Positions 26,460 to 36,090 of a stretch of 64,000 bases of DNA are shown piece by piece. Under the pieces are notes generated by a model. The model saw only the letters and a list, made by a program, of their open reading frames with translations, was not told where the DNA came from and did no database searches. The stretch's first letter is position 1. Each line of letters begins with the position of its first letter. Position numbers and translations under genes: made by a program. Source of the stretch: CAYVUV01 sp964455095 (GTDB lineage Bacteria; Desulfobacterota; Binatia; HRBIN30; CADEER01); NCBI GenBank assembly GCA_964455095.1, contig CAYVUV010000028.1:1-64000 (forward strand), in the 5' to 3' direction.

Positions 26460-28879
26460 ACTGCATATGCGATGAGTTTCGCTTCCCGCCCGAGATCCGC
26501 ATTGCCGCCGGACGGTCGCACCTGAAGCGTCAGACGGGGACGTTCGCCGAGTTCCGGCGCGCGCTGCTCCGCAGCGCGTCGATCCGCAGCACGGCCGATT
26601 TGGACAAGCACCCGTTGTGGTCGGCGCGCTTCCTCACCGAGCCGGATCGCAACGCGCTGAAGCGTTCGCTCGAGGAGATCGGTAAATGGCGCGGCCGCCA
26701 TCCGCAGGACTTTGGGGTCATGCTGATCGAGATGTGGGCGTATGTCTGTGACCTGATCTCGTTCTACGACGAAGTCCTGGCGCACGAGACGTACGTCCGC
26801 AGCGCACGCCGGCGCACCTCGCTGCGCAAGCTGGTCGCGCCGCTGGGGTACATTCCGCGCCCCGCGGTCGCAGCATTGGCTGAGCTGGCGTTGTTCGCCG
26901 AGGGCCGCAAGGCGGTCAGCCTGCCGATCGGTACCGCGTTTCGCTCGGGGGCATTCGATGGAAATCCGCCGCAGGTGTTCGAGCTGGGCAAGCCCGCCAC
27001 CATTCACCCGCTGCTCAATCAATGGACGCTGCGGCCGGTGCGACCGCCATTCACGGCCAACCCGACGCAGTTCCTGCTGTGCCAGCCCGGCACGGTGAGC
27101 ACGCAGACCGGCGATGTCGTCCTCGCGCGTCTCGGCGCGTTACCGCTGCCCCGCAACGTTACGACGATCAGCGAGCACGACGGCGTCGACGGTGAGCGTT
27201 ACATCAAAGTGACATTCGATTGGCCCGTGACGCCTGTGGCGAACACCCCGCTTTCGTCGGCCGCGCTGCTGCGCTCGACCGCCGTCAGCGCTCAATGGAA
27301 GCGGAGTCTCGCGAGCGAGACGGCGATTGGATCGAATTACATCTACCTGGATTCACTCAACCGACAGATCCGCAAAGGTCAACCCGTGGTCTTGCGGGGC
27401 GCGGGGAGTTTGCAGGCGCTGACCGTCGACCGCACCGAAGACAGTCAGCGGACGCTGATCGCCGCCAGCACCGTCGCATACACACCGGTCGGGGGTACGA
27501 CCACGAACGTGGCTGTGCCCGCCGTTACCGCGCCGGTGTCGTTGATCTACTTCACCACCAGCATCGACTCGACGTTGGCGACCGCATCACCCCACATCGA
27601 TGTATACCACGGCTTCGCCGATGGCGGCCGCGTGACGACGGAAGCCCTGACTGAAATAGATGAAGACGACGCGTTGCGCGTGCGGACGCCGGTCGAGATG
27701 CCGCGCGGCGTTTCGGCGCCAGGCGCGTTTCAGCTCGAAGACCGAAACGGGGACGGGCTCGGCCGACCGGGCGTACTGAATTTCGCCTCGGGCGAATTCT
27801 CCGTGCAGGGTGCCCCATGGCCGAGCACACTCATCCAGCCGACGCAACTGTACGGAAACATTGTGGCTGCTTCGCGTGGCGAGACGGTGAGCCGCGAGGT
27901 TCTGGGCACCGGCGACACCACCATCGCCAACCAGAGTTTCGTGTTGAAAAAGAGTCCCCTGACGTACCTTCCAACGGCGTCGGCACAGACGCCATCGGGA
28001 CTGACCAGCACACTGACCGTCTACGTCGACGGCCTACGCTGGAGTGAGGTGCCGAGCTTTTTTGGACGCCGAGCGGACGACGAGATCTACATCGTCCGCG
28101 CCAACGATAAGAACGAAAGCATCGTCACCTTCGGCGACGGCGTGCGCGGTCGGCGGCTCAGCACCGGCTCGTTGGTCATGGCGCACTACCGCAAGGGCGC
28201 CGGGGCAGCCACACCGCCCGCCGGATCCGTCACGCAGATCGCCAAACCCGTCGCGGGCCTGAAGAGCGTGCGCAGCCCCGTTGCCCCCTTCGGCGGCGAA
28301 GACGCCGAGTCCGCAGCGAGTCTGCAAAAATACGCGCCGCGCTCTGCGCTTCTTCTCGGGCGCGCGGTCTCTTTGGCCGACCTCGAAGCGGCGGCCGCCA
28401 GCCATTCGGGCGTACGCGCCGTCGCCGCGGAGTGGCGTTGGAGCGAACAATTGCAGGTGCCGGCGGCGCACATCTGGTATTTGGCCGACGGCGATCTCAC
28501 CAAGCTCATTCGCACCGAGCTCGACCGCTTGACGCAGCCGAACACGCCCATCCAAGTCGTCCGAGCGGTGCCGTTGGCGCGCACGCTCGCGATTCAGCTC
28601 CAGCACGACGAGCGCCGGTTCGAGGAGGATGTGCTGACGGCGGTGCGCGCCGCGCTAATGGACGTGGACACCGGCCTGTTGCCGCCGGAGCGGCTCGGGA
28701 TCGGCAAGCCCCTGTTCCGCAGCCGCATCTTCGAGCTCGTTCTCAACGTGCCCGGCGTCGCGTCGGTCACCGGGCTGCGCTTCCAGTCCGCCCCGTTCAC
28801 CCACTACGGCATCAAGCCGCCGGCGGGACGCTATTTCGATTTCTCCACTGGCCTCTCTCTCAACGGCAGGTACGAGTGA
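26456..28879 (+). CDS. Baseplate J-like protein 2
   Basis: 807 residues. It shares the J-family layout with its neighbour: GRHPQDFGVMLIEMWAYVCD followed by LISFYDEVLAHETYVRSARR near residue 95, then YIVRANDKNESIVTFGDGVR and HYRKGAGAATPPAGSVTQI, LGRAVSLADLEAAAASHSGV, and LFRSRIFELVLNVPGVASV at the end. Two divergent J-like proteins next to each other are usual in eCIS loci and act as different wedge subunits. An N-terminal CICD may be chance. The stop overlaps the next start (TGATG). Confidence 0.85.
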   Translation: MNCICDEFRFPPEIRIAAGRSHLKRQTGTFAEFRRALLRSASIRSTADLDKHPLWSARFLTEPDRNALKRSLEEIGKWRGRHPQDFGVMLIEMWAYVCDLISFYDEVLAHETYVRSARRRTSLRKLVAPLGYIPRPAVAALAELALFAEGRKAVSLPIGTAFRSGAFDGNPPQVFELGKPATIHPLLNQWTLRPVRPPFTANPTQFLLCQPGTVSTQTGDVVLARLGALPLPRNVTTISEHDGVDGERYIKVTFDWPVTPVANTPLSSAALLRSTAVSAQWKRSLASETAIGSNYIYLDSLNRQIRKGQPVVLRGAGSLQALTVDRTEDSQRTLIAASTVAYTPVGGTTTNVAVPAVTAPVSLIYFTTSIDSTLATASPHIDVYHGFADGGRVTTEALTEIDEDDALRVRTPVEMPRGVSAPGAFQLEDRNGDGLGRPGVLNFASGEFSVQGAPWPSTLIQPTQLYGNIVAASRGETVSREVLGTGDTTIANQSFVLKKSPLTYLPTASAQTPSGLTSTLTVYVDGLRWSEVPSFFGRRADDEIYIVRANDKNESIVTFGDGVRGRRLSTGSLVMAHYRKGAGAATPPAGSVTQIAKPVAGLKSVRSPVAPFGGEDAESAASLQKYAPRSALLLGRAVSLADLEAAAASHSGVRAVAAEWRWSEQLQVPAAHIWYLADGDLTKLIRTELDRLTQPNTPIQVVRAVPLARTLAIQLQHDERRFEEDVLTAVRAALMDVDTGLLPPERLGIGKPLFRSRIFELVLNVPGVASVTGLRFQSAPFTHYGIKPPAGRYFDFSTGLSLNGRYE

Positions 28880-31260
28880 TGGCCGAGGCCCACGATCATT
28901 TCGACCGCTACTTCGCCGAGAAGCTCTGGACCATGATCCCGGAGTACTACCGCGAACAGGACGGCCTCGCCGCGCCACCCGGCGTGCTGCGCGGCTTCGT
29001 GGAAGTGTTGGCGCAACAGGCGGCCACCCTGCGCCGCAGCAATGACCACCTGTGGGACGACCAGTTCATCGATCTGTGTGCCGAGTGGGCGGTGCCCTAC
29101 ATCGGAGAGCTCGTCGCGACGCGTCTCGTCTCTGCGCTCAATCTGCGCGGGCGCCGCGTGGACGTCGCCAAGACGATCTACTACCGCCGCCGCGCCGGCA
29201 CTCCTCGCATTCTCGAAGAGCTCATCGCGGACATCACCGGTTGGGAAGGCAAGCTGGTCGAAGAATTCCGGCGCCTCGGGCGCATGCGTCACGGTCTGGA
29301 TCCGCATCCGCAACGATTTGCCGGTCTGCTGACCGGAACGATGCCCGGAGGCTGGGCCGATCTCCGCAGCGTTCACGGGGCAGAGTTGGCCGATTCACCA
29401 TTCGATGAGTTTCATCATACACCAGACGTTCGTCGGCCACGTGGACGGGACGGCCGTTACGGCATCGCCAAGGTCGGGTTTGATCTCTATCGGCTTCTTT
29501 CCACCCGACTCGATGACCTCCCGGCGATTGCCGGTCCCAATCCGGGCACGTTCCGTTTCGATCCGTCGGGACGCGATATTCCACTCTTCATCCGCCGCTA
29601 CCGTACCGACGACCGGAGCCGGACCGATTGGGAGCAGTGGATCTCGGCACAGGAATGGGAGGTCCCGTCAGAAATCCGCTGCCGCCTGCTCAACCACGCC
29701 CCGCTGGTCATCACCGAACAAGTCCTCACCACATTGCGGCCTGTGCTCATCAGTCCGCCGATTTCGCTGACGGCTGCGAATGCCGACACGGTGTTGGCAT
29801 TGCTGCGGCGTTTCGTCGGCCAGCGCATTCCCGGAGAGGCGCGGCTCTTCCAAATCTCCGCCGCGCTGAGCGCGACCCCCGCGCTGATGGCCGCCTTGCG
29901 CACTCCCATCGCGTGGCACCGGCTCCTCGTCCTGGCGTTGGCGGAAGAATGCGGCAAACGCGCGCTGCTACCCGTCGGCGTATACCCAGGGGCGATTCCA
30001 TCGTCGACCGAAGAAGACGTCTCCGACGCGTCGGTCGTGGTAAAGCGCTTCCGCACCGACCTGCTCCCTCAGCGCCACATCCCGGTCGCGCGTGAGCTGA
30101 TTGCGGCCGGCGATCTTTCGAGTTGGACCGCCGCCCTCGGCGGCGTCACGAAGGATTGGGTCGTTGATCCGCACCGCGGTCGCCTGCTCTGGATCGGTGC
30201 CGGCGCGGCACCGTCGGCGCCGGTCGTCGAGCACTACTACGGCTTTTCCGCGCGGATCGGGGCTGGCGGGTACGATCGCTCCGAGTCCGTCACCACCGCC
30301 GTCACCGACACCATCAGCGATGGCGGAGCGATCCAGGCGACGGCGCCCGGGCCGCGGTTTCTTCCGTCCGGCGGCGTGGCCGAAATCGTCGATTCGAGGA
30401 TCTACACCCCGGTCGCCGATCGCGATCAGATCGGGCTGTTGGAGCTGCGCGCGGCAAATCAGCGCCGACCGTATCTTCGCCTGACGGGCGATTGGACGTT
30501 GGACACCTCCGCGAACACGGAATCGGAGCTCATCCTGGACGGCATGTGGATCGGCGCCGACACCGCGTCGACCATTCGGCTCGTCGGTGACTACGAAGTG
30601 GTGACGCTACGGCATATGACCCTGGATTCCGGCGGCCTCGATGGCGATGGCAACGCCATTGCGCCGGTCGCCGTCCGCATCGACGGGAACGTCGAACGGC
30701 TCGTCATCGACCGATCGATCGTCGGCCCGATTCTGGTGGGCGCCACCGGTGAGCTCACCCATCTCGAGCTCCGCGACTCCATCGTCGACGGTCAGCACTC
30801 GGTGGCGCCGGCGATCTTGGTGCCGGCCGGGCGCGTCACCATGCGGCGCGTGACGGTGTTGGGCGAAGTCGACGTCGAATGGCTCGATGCCTCCGAAGCA
30901 CTGATCACCGGATTCACCAACGTCACCAACACCCAGGACGGGTGTTTTCGCTTCAGCGCCGTGCTCGAACGGAGGGACCCGCTCAACCCACTGCTGCCGC
31001 GCAGCCGCGTGCCGCATCCGTACGAGTCGTACTTCATCAAGCGATTTGACGCGGTGTTCACGTCTACCGTGTTCGGGCAACCCGGATACGCACAACTTGC
31101 CGAAAGCGCACCGCCATCGCTCCTGCGCGGCGCCGAGAACCAGTCCGAGATCGGCGCGTTCAGCAGTCTGCTGAATCCGATCAAGCTCGACAGCCTGCGC
31201 GCGAAGGTCGAGGAGTTCGCCCCCTTCGGCCTGCTCGCCGTCTACGTGTTCGAAACCTGA
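28879..31260 (+). CDS. gpI-type tail protein with C-terminal beta-helix extension
   Basis: 793 residues. The first 200 match P2 gpI/tail protein I: MIPEYYREQDGL, LRGFVEVLAQQAATLRRSND, then NLRGRRVDVAKTIYYRRRAG and TPRILEELIADITGW. This family ends the wedge and anchors fibres. The middle is not recognised. From about 550 to 700 the repeats (DGMWIGADTASTIRLVGDYE, VVTLRHMTLDSGG, HLELRDSIVDGQHS, VTMRRVTVLGEVDVEW) look like a right-handed beta-helix, so this protein probably carries its own surface-exposed binding part. A GTG at 28876 is an alternative start. The beta-helix fibre gene follows after 11 bp. Confidence 0.8.
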   Translation: MAEAHDHFDRYFAEKLWTMIPEYYREQDGLAAPPGVLRGFVEVLAQQAATLRRSNDHLWDDQFIDLCAEWAVPYIGELVATRLVSALNLRGRRVDVAKTIYYRRRAGTPRILEELIADITGWEGKLVEEFRRLGRMRHGLDPHPQRFAGLLTGTMPGGWADLRSVHGAELADSPFDEFHHTPDVRRPRGRDGRYGIAKVGFDLYRLLSTRLDDLPAIAGPNPGTFRFDPSGRDIPLFIRRYRTDDRSRTDWEQWISAQEWEVPSEIRCRLLNHAPLVITEQVLTTLRPVLISPPISLTAANADTVLALLRRFVGQRIPGEARLFQISAALSATPALMAALRTPIAWHRLLVLALAEECGKRALLPVGVYPGAIPSSTEEDVSDASVVVKRFRTDLLPQRHIPVARELIAAGDLSSWTAALGGVTKDWVVDPHRGRLLWIGAGAAPSAPVVEHYYGFSARIGAGGYDRSESVTTAVTDTISDGGAIQATAPGPRFLPSGGVAEIVDSRIYTPVADRDQIGLLELRAANQRRPYLRLTGDWTLDTSANTESELILDGMWIGADTASTIRLVGDYEVVTLRHMTLDSGGLDGDGNAIAPVAVRIDGNVERLVIDRSIVGPILVGATGELTHLELRDSIVDGQHSVAPAILVPAGRVTMRRVTVLGEVDVEWLDASEALITGFTNVTNTQDGCFRFSAVLERRDPLNPLLPRSRVPHPYESYFIKRFDAVFTSTVFGQPGYAQLAESAPPSLLRGAENQSEIGAFSSLLNPIKLDSLRAKVEEFAPFGLLAVYVFET

Positions 31261-31271
31261 AGCGAGGATTT

Positions 31272-34200
31272 ATGCCCAACATCGACATCTCACGCGACGC
31301 GACCCAGATGCGCCAGCACTACCTCAGTCCGCAGATGCAACAGGGGCGCGTGCTCACCGACGACGATTTCAACGAAGCCGAACGCCTGGACGCCGAAGAT
31401 TCACGACGTGTCCGCGCCGACGTCATTGGGCCCGCGGGAAGTCCCGACGACGGGTTCCGCCTCAAAATCGTCACCAACGAGCTCACTCTGAACGCGGGAA
31501 CGTACTATGTCGGCGGCCTGCGGCTCGAGCTCGAAAACGACGAAGCCTTCAATCTCCAGAAGGATTGGCTGCAACAAGGCTCCGCTTCCGGTGAAAAACT
31601 GACCGCACCGGCCGCCGAACGATTCGATTTCGTGTGGCTGGACGTGTGGCAACAGCCGGTCACCGCCGTCGAGGACAACGAGCTGTTCGAAGCCGCGCTC
31701 GGTGGCGCCGACACCTCGGCCCGCACGCGCACGATGCGCCGCGCGCGAATCCTGACCAACGTTGGTGAAGTCGATTGCGCCGATGCCTGGGCGCAGCTGC
31801 TGACTGCATTGGCGTCCGACGGAACGCTGAACGAGGATTTCGAGCTCGTACCGGAGGCGACCCTCAAGGTTGAGCCGGATGGCAGCGCGGGCACCTCGGA
31901 CCTCTGCTCGCCGCCCGTCAATGGCGGGTATCTCGGCGCGGAGAATCAAGCCATCCGCGTGCAGATCACCGGCGCCAACAAGTTTACGTGGGGATTCGAC
32001 AACGGCGCGCCGTTGTACCGCGTGCAACTCTTGGCTGACAGCACCGGACAGCTCCGCCGCGTTCATATGCTGACGACACCGAAGGACCAGGCGCACTATC
32101 CATTGGAGGGACAAACCGTCGAGCTCTTGCCGTGGTCCGCGTTGCTTTCCAACGAACAAAAGAACGCCGAGCTCGCCGGCTTCCTGGCCAAGGTCGCCGG
32201 CGGCTACGACCCCGGTACAGAGGAGCTGTTCATCGACACCGCGCCGGGAAATGACACGGGAACCCCGGTGATGGCCTTCGGGCAGCGCTGGAGCGCGCGC
32301 AGTGACAACGCCGTCGTTGGCGCCGAAGGAACGTTCTTCTACATGCGCGTATGGAACCGCGGCGGTGATACCGCCTCAGCCGTGGAAATCCCGTTCGTCG
32401 CCAACACTCCCGTTGCGCTCGCGCAAACCGGATTGCAGGTCACGTTCGCGGGAACACAGTTGCGTCGCAACCTCCACTGGATTGTCGCCGTTCGTCCGGA
32501 AACACCGAACGTCTTCGTCCCATGGGAGCTCAGCGACGGACGAGCCCCCCACGGCGTGCGCCGCTGGATCGCGCCGCTCGGCATCATCCGTTGGCCGGCC
32601 GGTGGTGGATCGCTCGAAGTGCTCGACGATTGCCGTCCCACCTTTCTTCCGCTGACGCGTATCAAAGGCTGCTGCAGCTATACGGTCGGCGACGGCACGC
32701 ATAGCTTCGGCAACTTCAGCAAGATTCAGGATGCCGTCAACGCGCTGCCGCCGCGCGGTGGCGAAGTCTGCGTGCTGCCGGGCGTATACGATGAAAGCGT
32801 GGTCATCGAGCAACGCGTCGGGATCCGCATCCACGGCTGCGGACCGCGCACCCGAGTCTGCGCCGGCGAGCTAAACGAGGTACCACAGCCGGCGTTTCGA
32901 ATCGCCGACTGCGACGGCATCATCCTCGACGATATGGCCATCGAGTCGGGGCCGCGCAGCGCCGTGCAGATCACCAACTCGCGCCACGTTACGGTGCGCC
33001 GGTGCCTGGTGCAGATGCGTGATCTCGCCACGCTGTGGCAAGCGATCTTCTCGCGCGGTGACGACATCTTGATCGAGGGCAATACGATTGAAGTGCTGCC
33101 ACGAAGAGGCGGGTCGCCGATACCGACCGTTCCTGCGGCCCAGGGCAGCCCGGGCGCCCCGGCGGGCGTCCATACGCCGCCGGATCACATCACGGTGGGG
33201 TTCGCCACGCGCGGCGGCATTCAATTGGGTGGGGGATCCGATCGCGTTCGCATCGTGGACAACATCATCCGCGGCGGTATCTGGAACGGCATTACCCTCG
33301 GCAGCATACACGTGGTCGGGTCGGAAGATGGCGATGAAGACACGCCCGATCGACCGTCTTCGGAGGACCCGTGTACCCCGTGCGATCCGGCAGACTTGAC
33401 CGACGACGATGACGATCCGGATGGCGGCGAGCGCTTCGAATCCGCGGGCGACCTGTATGACATCGAGATCACCGACAATCGCATCAGCGACATGGGGATC
33501 AACGGCATCGGCGTCGTGCGCTTCTTCAACCTCCGGCGGGTCGGCGACATGGTCGGCGTGCACGGCCTGCATATCACCGACAATGTCATCACACGCTGCG
33601 TGCAACGCGATCTGGCGCTGCCGAGCCAGGCGATGAAGCTCCTCGTGGCCTATGGTGGCATTTCACTGGCGAGAGTGACGGACTTGCGCATCATCGACAA
33701 CGAGATCGTCGGCAACGGGACCACGCATCTGCAACCGATTTGCGGTGTCTTCGCGATCATCGTGCAAGCGCTCCAGCTCGACCGCAACCGTATTCTCGAC
33801 AATGGATTGCGCGACCAGGAGCCGATCGAAGACGCACAGAACGGGATACGCGGCGGTGTGCACATCTGGATTGTGTTGCCCTTGATCGAACCGGGCAGCG
33901 TGAAGAAGGAACTGATTGGGCGTCCGCTTCGGCGTCTCATCGACCGCGGCACGCCGGCGTGTCTGGTGCGCGACAACATCATCGTCGCACCGCTCGGTCG
34001 CGCGCTGACGTTCTTCGCCCTCGGACACGTGGTCGTCGCCCGCAACCGGCTGGGGTCGGAGGGCACGACGCTGCAGGGGCTCGACCTGATTGCGTCGACG
34101 ATCCTCATCGGCAATCTCGGCCTGAGCAACGAGTGGACGCTCGGGCTCCTCATCATGATCGCGCAGACGTTGGTCGGTAAGGCCGGTGCCGCTGTGAACC

Positions 34201-34682
34201 TGTGCCAGGAAGCCAGGCAGACCGGACTGCTCAACCTGGGCCGTCAGGGATCGTTATGGCCACCGCTCGTGAGGCAGTGGATGACCGGGAAGACCCTCTT
34301 CACCGAAAATCAAGTCTCGTTCGATGCGCTGGACGAAGATCCCCTGAGCTTCTGCATCAGCTCGATCGTCGTTTGTTCGTTCGACGATCTCGGGATGACC
34401 GACAACCAGTGTGAGATCACCACGACCAACTTGTTCTTTTTTGTGGACGCGGTGCTGGTGGGCGGAAGCGTACGGGTCGCGGATAATCGCTTTTCCGAGA
34501 CATGGCAGCACACATCTCTCTCGGGGCTGTCGATCGGCGGCATGAATACCACCACCGACAATCAGTCGACGCATTGTCTCTTGGCGTTTGCCGTGCTGCC
34601 GAACCAGCGGGTCTTCGAGCACAATCTAGCGCTCGTCGAAACGTTCTGCCCGGGTGAATGCACGGGACGTTCGAACAACTAG
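31272..34682 (+). CDS. Large parallel beta-helix protein, probable tail fibre/receptor binder
   Basis: 1136 residues. The N-terminal part, starting MPNIDISRDATQMRQHYLSP then GRVLTDDDFNEAERLDAEDS, is a DUF6519-type attachment domain found in phage-like tail proteins. From about 470 onwards it is a pectate-lyase-like helix: FSKIQDAVNALPPRGGEVCV, VRIVDNIIRGGIWNGI, IEITDNRISDMGINGI, LHITDNVITRC, LRIIDNEIVGNG, LQLDRNRILDNGL, each one rung. An acidic loop (DEDTPDRPSSEDPCTPCDP, then DDDDDP near 700) interrupts it and may bind calcium. Its place at the end of the baseplate genes and its size argue for target recognition, but a glycan-degrading activity is also possible. Confidence 0.75.
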   Translation: MPNIDISRDATQMRQHYLSPQMQQGRVLTDDDFNEAERLDAEDSRRVRADVIGPAGSPDDGFRLKIVTNELTLNAGTYYVGGLRLELENDEAFNLQKDWLQQGSASGEKLTAPAAERFDFVWLDVWQQPVTAVEDNELFEAALGGADTSARTRTMRRARILTNVGEVDCADAWAQLLTALASDGTLNEDFELVPEATLKVEPDGSAGTSDLCSPPVNGGYLGAENQAIRVQITGANKFTWGFDNGAPLYRVQLLADSTGQLRRVHMLTTPKDQAHYPLEGQTVELLPWSALLSNEQKNAELAGFLAKVAGGYDPGTEELFIDTAPGNDTGTPVMAFGQRWSARSDNAVVGAEGTFFYMRVWNRGGDTASAVEIPFVANTPVALAQTGLQVTFAGTQLRRNLHWIVAVRPETPNVFVPWELSDGRAPHGVRRWIAPLGIIRWPAGGGSLEVLDDCRPTFLPLTRIKGCCSYTVGDGTHSFGNFSKIQDAVNALPPRGGEVCVLPGVYDESVVIEQRVGIRIHGCGPRTRVCAGELNEVPQPAFRIADCDGIILDDMAIESGPRSAVQITNSRHVTVRRCLVQMRDLATLWQAIFSRGDDILIEGNTIEVLPRRGGSPIPTVPAAQGSPGAPAGVHTPPDHITVGFATRGGIQLGGGSDRVRIVDNIIRGGIWNGITLGSIHVVGSEDGDEDTPDRPSSEDPCTPCDPADLTDDDDDPDGGERFESAGDLYDIEITDNRISDMGINGIGVVRFFNLRRVGDMVGVHGLHITDNVITRCVQRDLALPSQAMKLLVAYGGISLARVTDLRIIDNEIVGNGTTHLQPICGVFAIIVQALQLDRNRILDNGLRDQEPIEDAQNGIRGGVHIWIVLPLIEPGSVKKELIGRPLRRLIDRGTPACLVRDNIIVAPLGRALTFFALGHVVVARNRLGSEGTTLQGLDLIASTILIGNLGLSNEWTLGLLIMIAQTLVGKAGAAVNLCQEARQTGLLNLGRQGSLWPPLVRQWMTGKTLFTENQVSFDALDEDPLSFCISSIVVCSFDDLGMTDNQCEITTTNLFFFVDAVLVGGSVRVADNRFSETWQHTSLSGLSIGGMNTTTDNQSTHCLLAFAVLPNQRVFEHNLALVETFCPGECTGRSNN

Positions 34683-34693
34683 GAGGAAACATC

Positions 34694-35428
34694 ATGGCAG
34701 CCCGATCTCGAAAAACGCGACCGACCCAGAATGTCGCCGGCTTGCGCTCGGCCGATGCTGCGCGCCGTCAGCTCATTGAGGCACCGTTATCGGCCGCGCG
34801 CTTTGCGGCGCTCGGATCTGCCTTCGAAGTGGTCGAGCTCCTGAACCTGCTCCCCGAAGCGTTTGAACGATCGCAGCGGCGCGAGCTGGAGCGGCTGCGG
34901 CGTTCGAAGGACGACAAGCGCCGCATCGCCGCGCTGGAGAGTTCGATGGAACAGGCCGCCATGCTCCGCACCATGGCGCGGCGCGCAAACGTACGGCTGC
35001 AGCGCGCGGCCGTGATCGCCAGCGATCAGGAAGATGCCTTCCATGGGTTCGTTTCCAACAGCGACCTGGAACCGCTCGAAGGCCTGACCGTTCGCTTGAC
35101 GGATAGTAAGGAACGAAGCGGCCGCGCGCTGACGGCCACGACCGATAGCGACGGCTATTTCCGAATTTCCTTCGGCAACAAGCGCACCGCGCCCGATCGC
35201 GTCGAGAATCTCGATCCGGTACAGCGCTTGGCGAAGTTATTCGAACGCTTCGGTGGGCAGCCCACCGCCGGAATCAGCGGCGCAGCGACGAGCTCAAATC
35301 GAGGCGAGACTCCGAGCGCACACCTCGAGATCCTCAAAGGCGAGAGGATCATTCACCGAGATCCAGTTCCCCTCGCTCGCACCAAAGGCAGCGCGTATCG
35401 CGAATACGTGATCTCCACTGGGCGATAG
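34694..35428 (+). CDS. Coiled-coil protein with carboxypeptidase-regulatory-like domain, last gene of the eCIS operon
   Basis: 244 residues, preceded by a strong ribosome site (AGGAGGAAAC). Residues about 45-100 are a charged heptad-like helix (FERSQRRELERLRRSKDDKR, then ALESSMEQAAMLRTMARRAN). Residues about 115-160 fit a Cna-B/carboxypeptidase-regulatory-like beta sandwich (GLTVRLTDSKERSG, TATTDSDGYFRISFG). The rest is not recognised; it ends EYVISTGR. It is co-transcribed with the beta-helix gene, 11 bp away. A structural or fibre-attachment role is likely, not proven. Confidence 0.7.
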   Translation: MAARSRKTRPTQNVAGLRSADAARRQLIEAPLSAARFAALGSAFEVVELLNLLPEAFERSQRRELERLRRSKDDKRRIAALESSMEQAAMLRTMARRANVRLQRAAVIASDQEDAFHGFVSNSDLEPLEGLTVRLTDSKERSGRALTATTDSDGYFRISFGNKRTAPDRVENLDPVQRLAKLFERFGGQPTAGISGAATSSNRGETPSAHLEILKGERIIHRDPVPLARTKGSAYREYVISTGR

Positions 35429-35474
35429 GGCGGCGGCAAAGTTGTCGCGGGGTGAGTCTGCGTCCGGCCGCCCT
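35427..35474 (+). terminator. Possible terminator stem after the eCIS operon
   Basis: An 8-bp inverted repeat AGGGCGGC / GCCGCCCT overlaps the end of the last eCIS gene, with a 32-base loop. There is no T-tract, so this is only a weak candidate. The rest of 35475-35715 shows no feature I can support. Confidence 0.25.
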
Positions 35475-35715
35475 AGGTTTCTGCATCTCTCGATCACTGC
35501 GAACCTTACACTGTCCCCCACTCGTTCTGCCGCGCGACCGCCCAAGCCAGCGGCGTAACCGAGACAAGACGTGCTCAAGTGGCTCGATTCCCCCTTTTTC
35601 AGTGAGGACGCGATTCGCCCGGGGCCGATTGAATCTACAACCGACCAAGCCTCCACATGTGCTCAGTCGGGTGCATCGGATGGTACGTCATTGTGATTCC
35701 TTGACGCACGACCGC

Positions 35716-35949
35716 TCACCGGCGTTGCTTGTGGAAGCGCCAGAGCCGGCCGAATATCCCCGGCTGCGTCGCACCCAAGTACGCTGCGACTGCACGGGCG
35801 ACATCCTGAGGATGCTGAACGAACCGGCGCTCTCCGCTCTTCACGTGCTCGACCACGCCACGCCATTCGGGAGGGACGGTCTCCAGCTCCCGCGGCTCGC
35901 GCCAGAAACGCACTATGAAGACGTGCGTCAGTTCCTCAGGCGCACCCAT
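35716..35949 (-). CDS. Small conserved protein of unknown function downstream of the SARP gene
   Basis: 77 residues: MGAPEELTHVFIVRFWREPR, then PPEWRGVVEHVKSGERRFVQ, with a basic end (IFGRLWRFHKQRR). The WRG-V-EHV-SGERR pattern is one I recall from short uncharacterised proteins in several phyla, and the composition is clearly coding. It faces the eCIS operon tail-to-tail and lies 141 bp after the SARP gene in the same direction, so both may be in one transcription unit. Function unknown. Confidence 0.65.
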   Translation of the reverse strand: MGAPEELTHVFIVRFWREPRELETVPPEWRGVVEHVKSGERRFVQHPQDVARAVAAYLGATQPGIFGRLWRFHKQRR

Positions 35950-36090
35950 GAGCGGGGTTGTCCGGGGGTGTTTGTGCGGCAGGCCGAGTCGTTCTCTGCG
36001 CCAAGCTCATCGTGAGTGCCCGTCTACCGGGCGGTGCTCACCGGAGGCTCACATCGGGCTCACCGCGTGGTCAGCGAGCGGTTCGCTCGG

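Noticed and set aside
8738..35428. Prophage or T6SS
   Set aside because: Tail and baseplate genes are complete, but there is no capsid, portal, terminase, integrase or lysis cassette, and no TssJ/L/M; AAA+, DUF4255 and DUF4157 genes point to eCIS.
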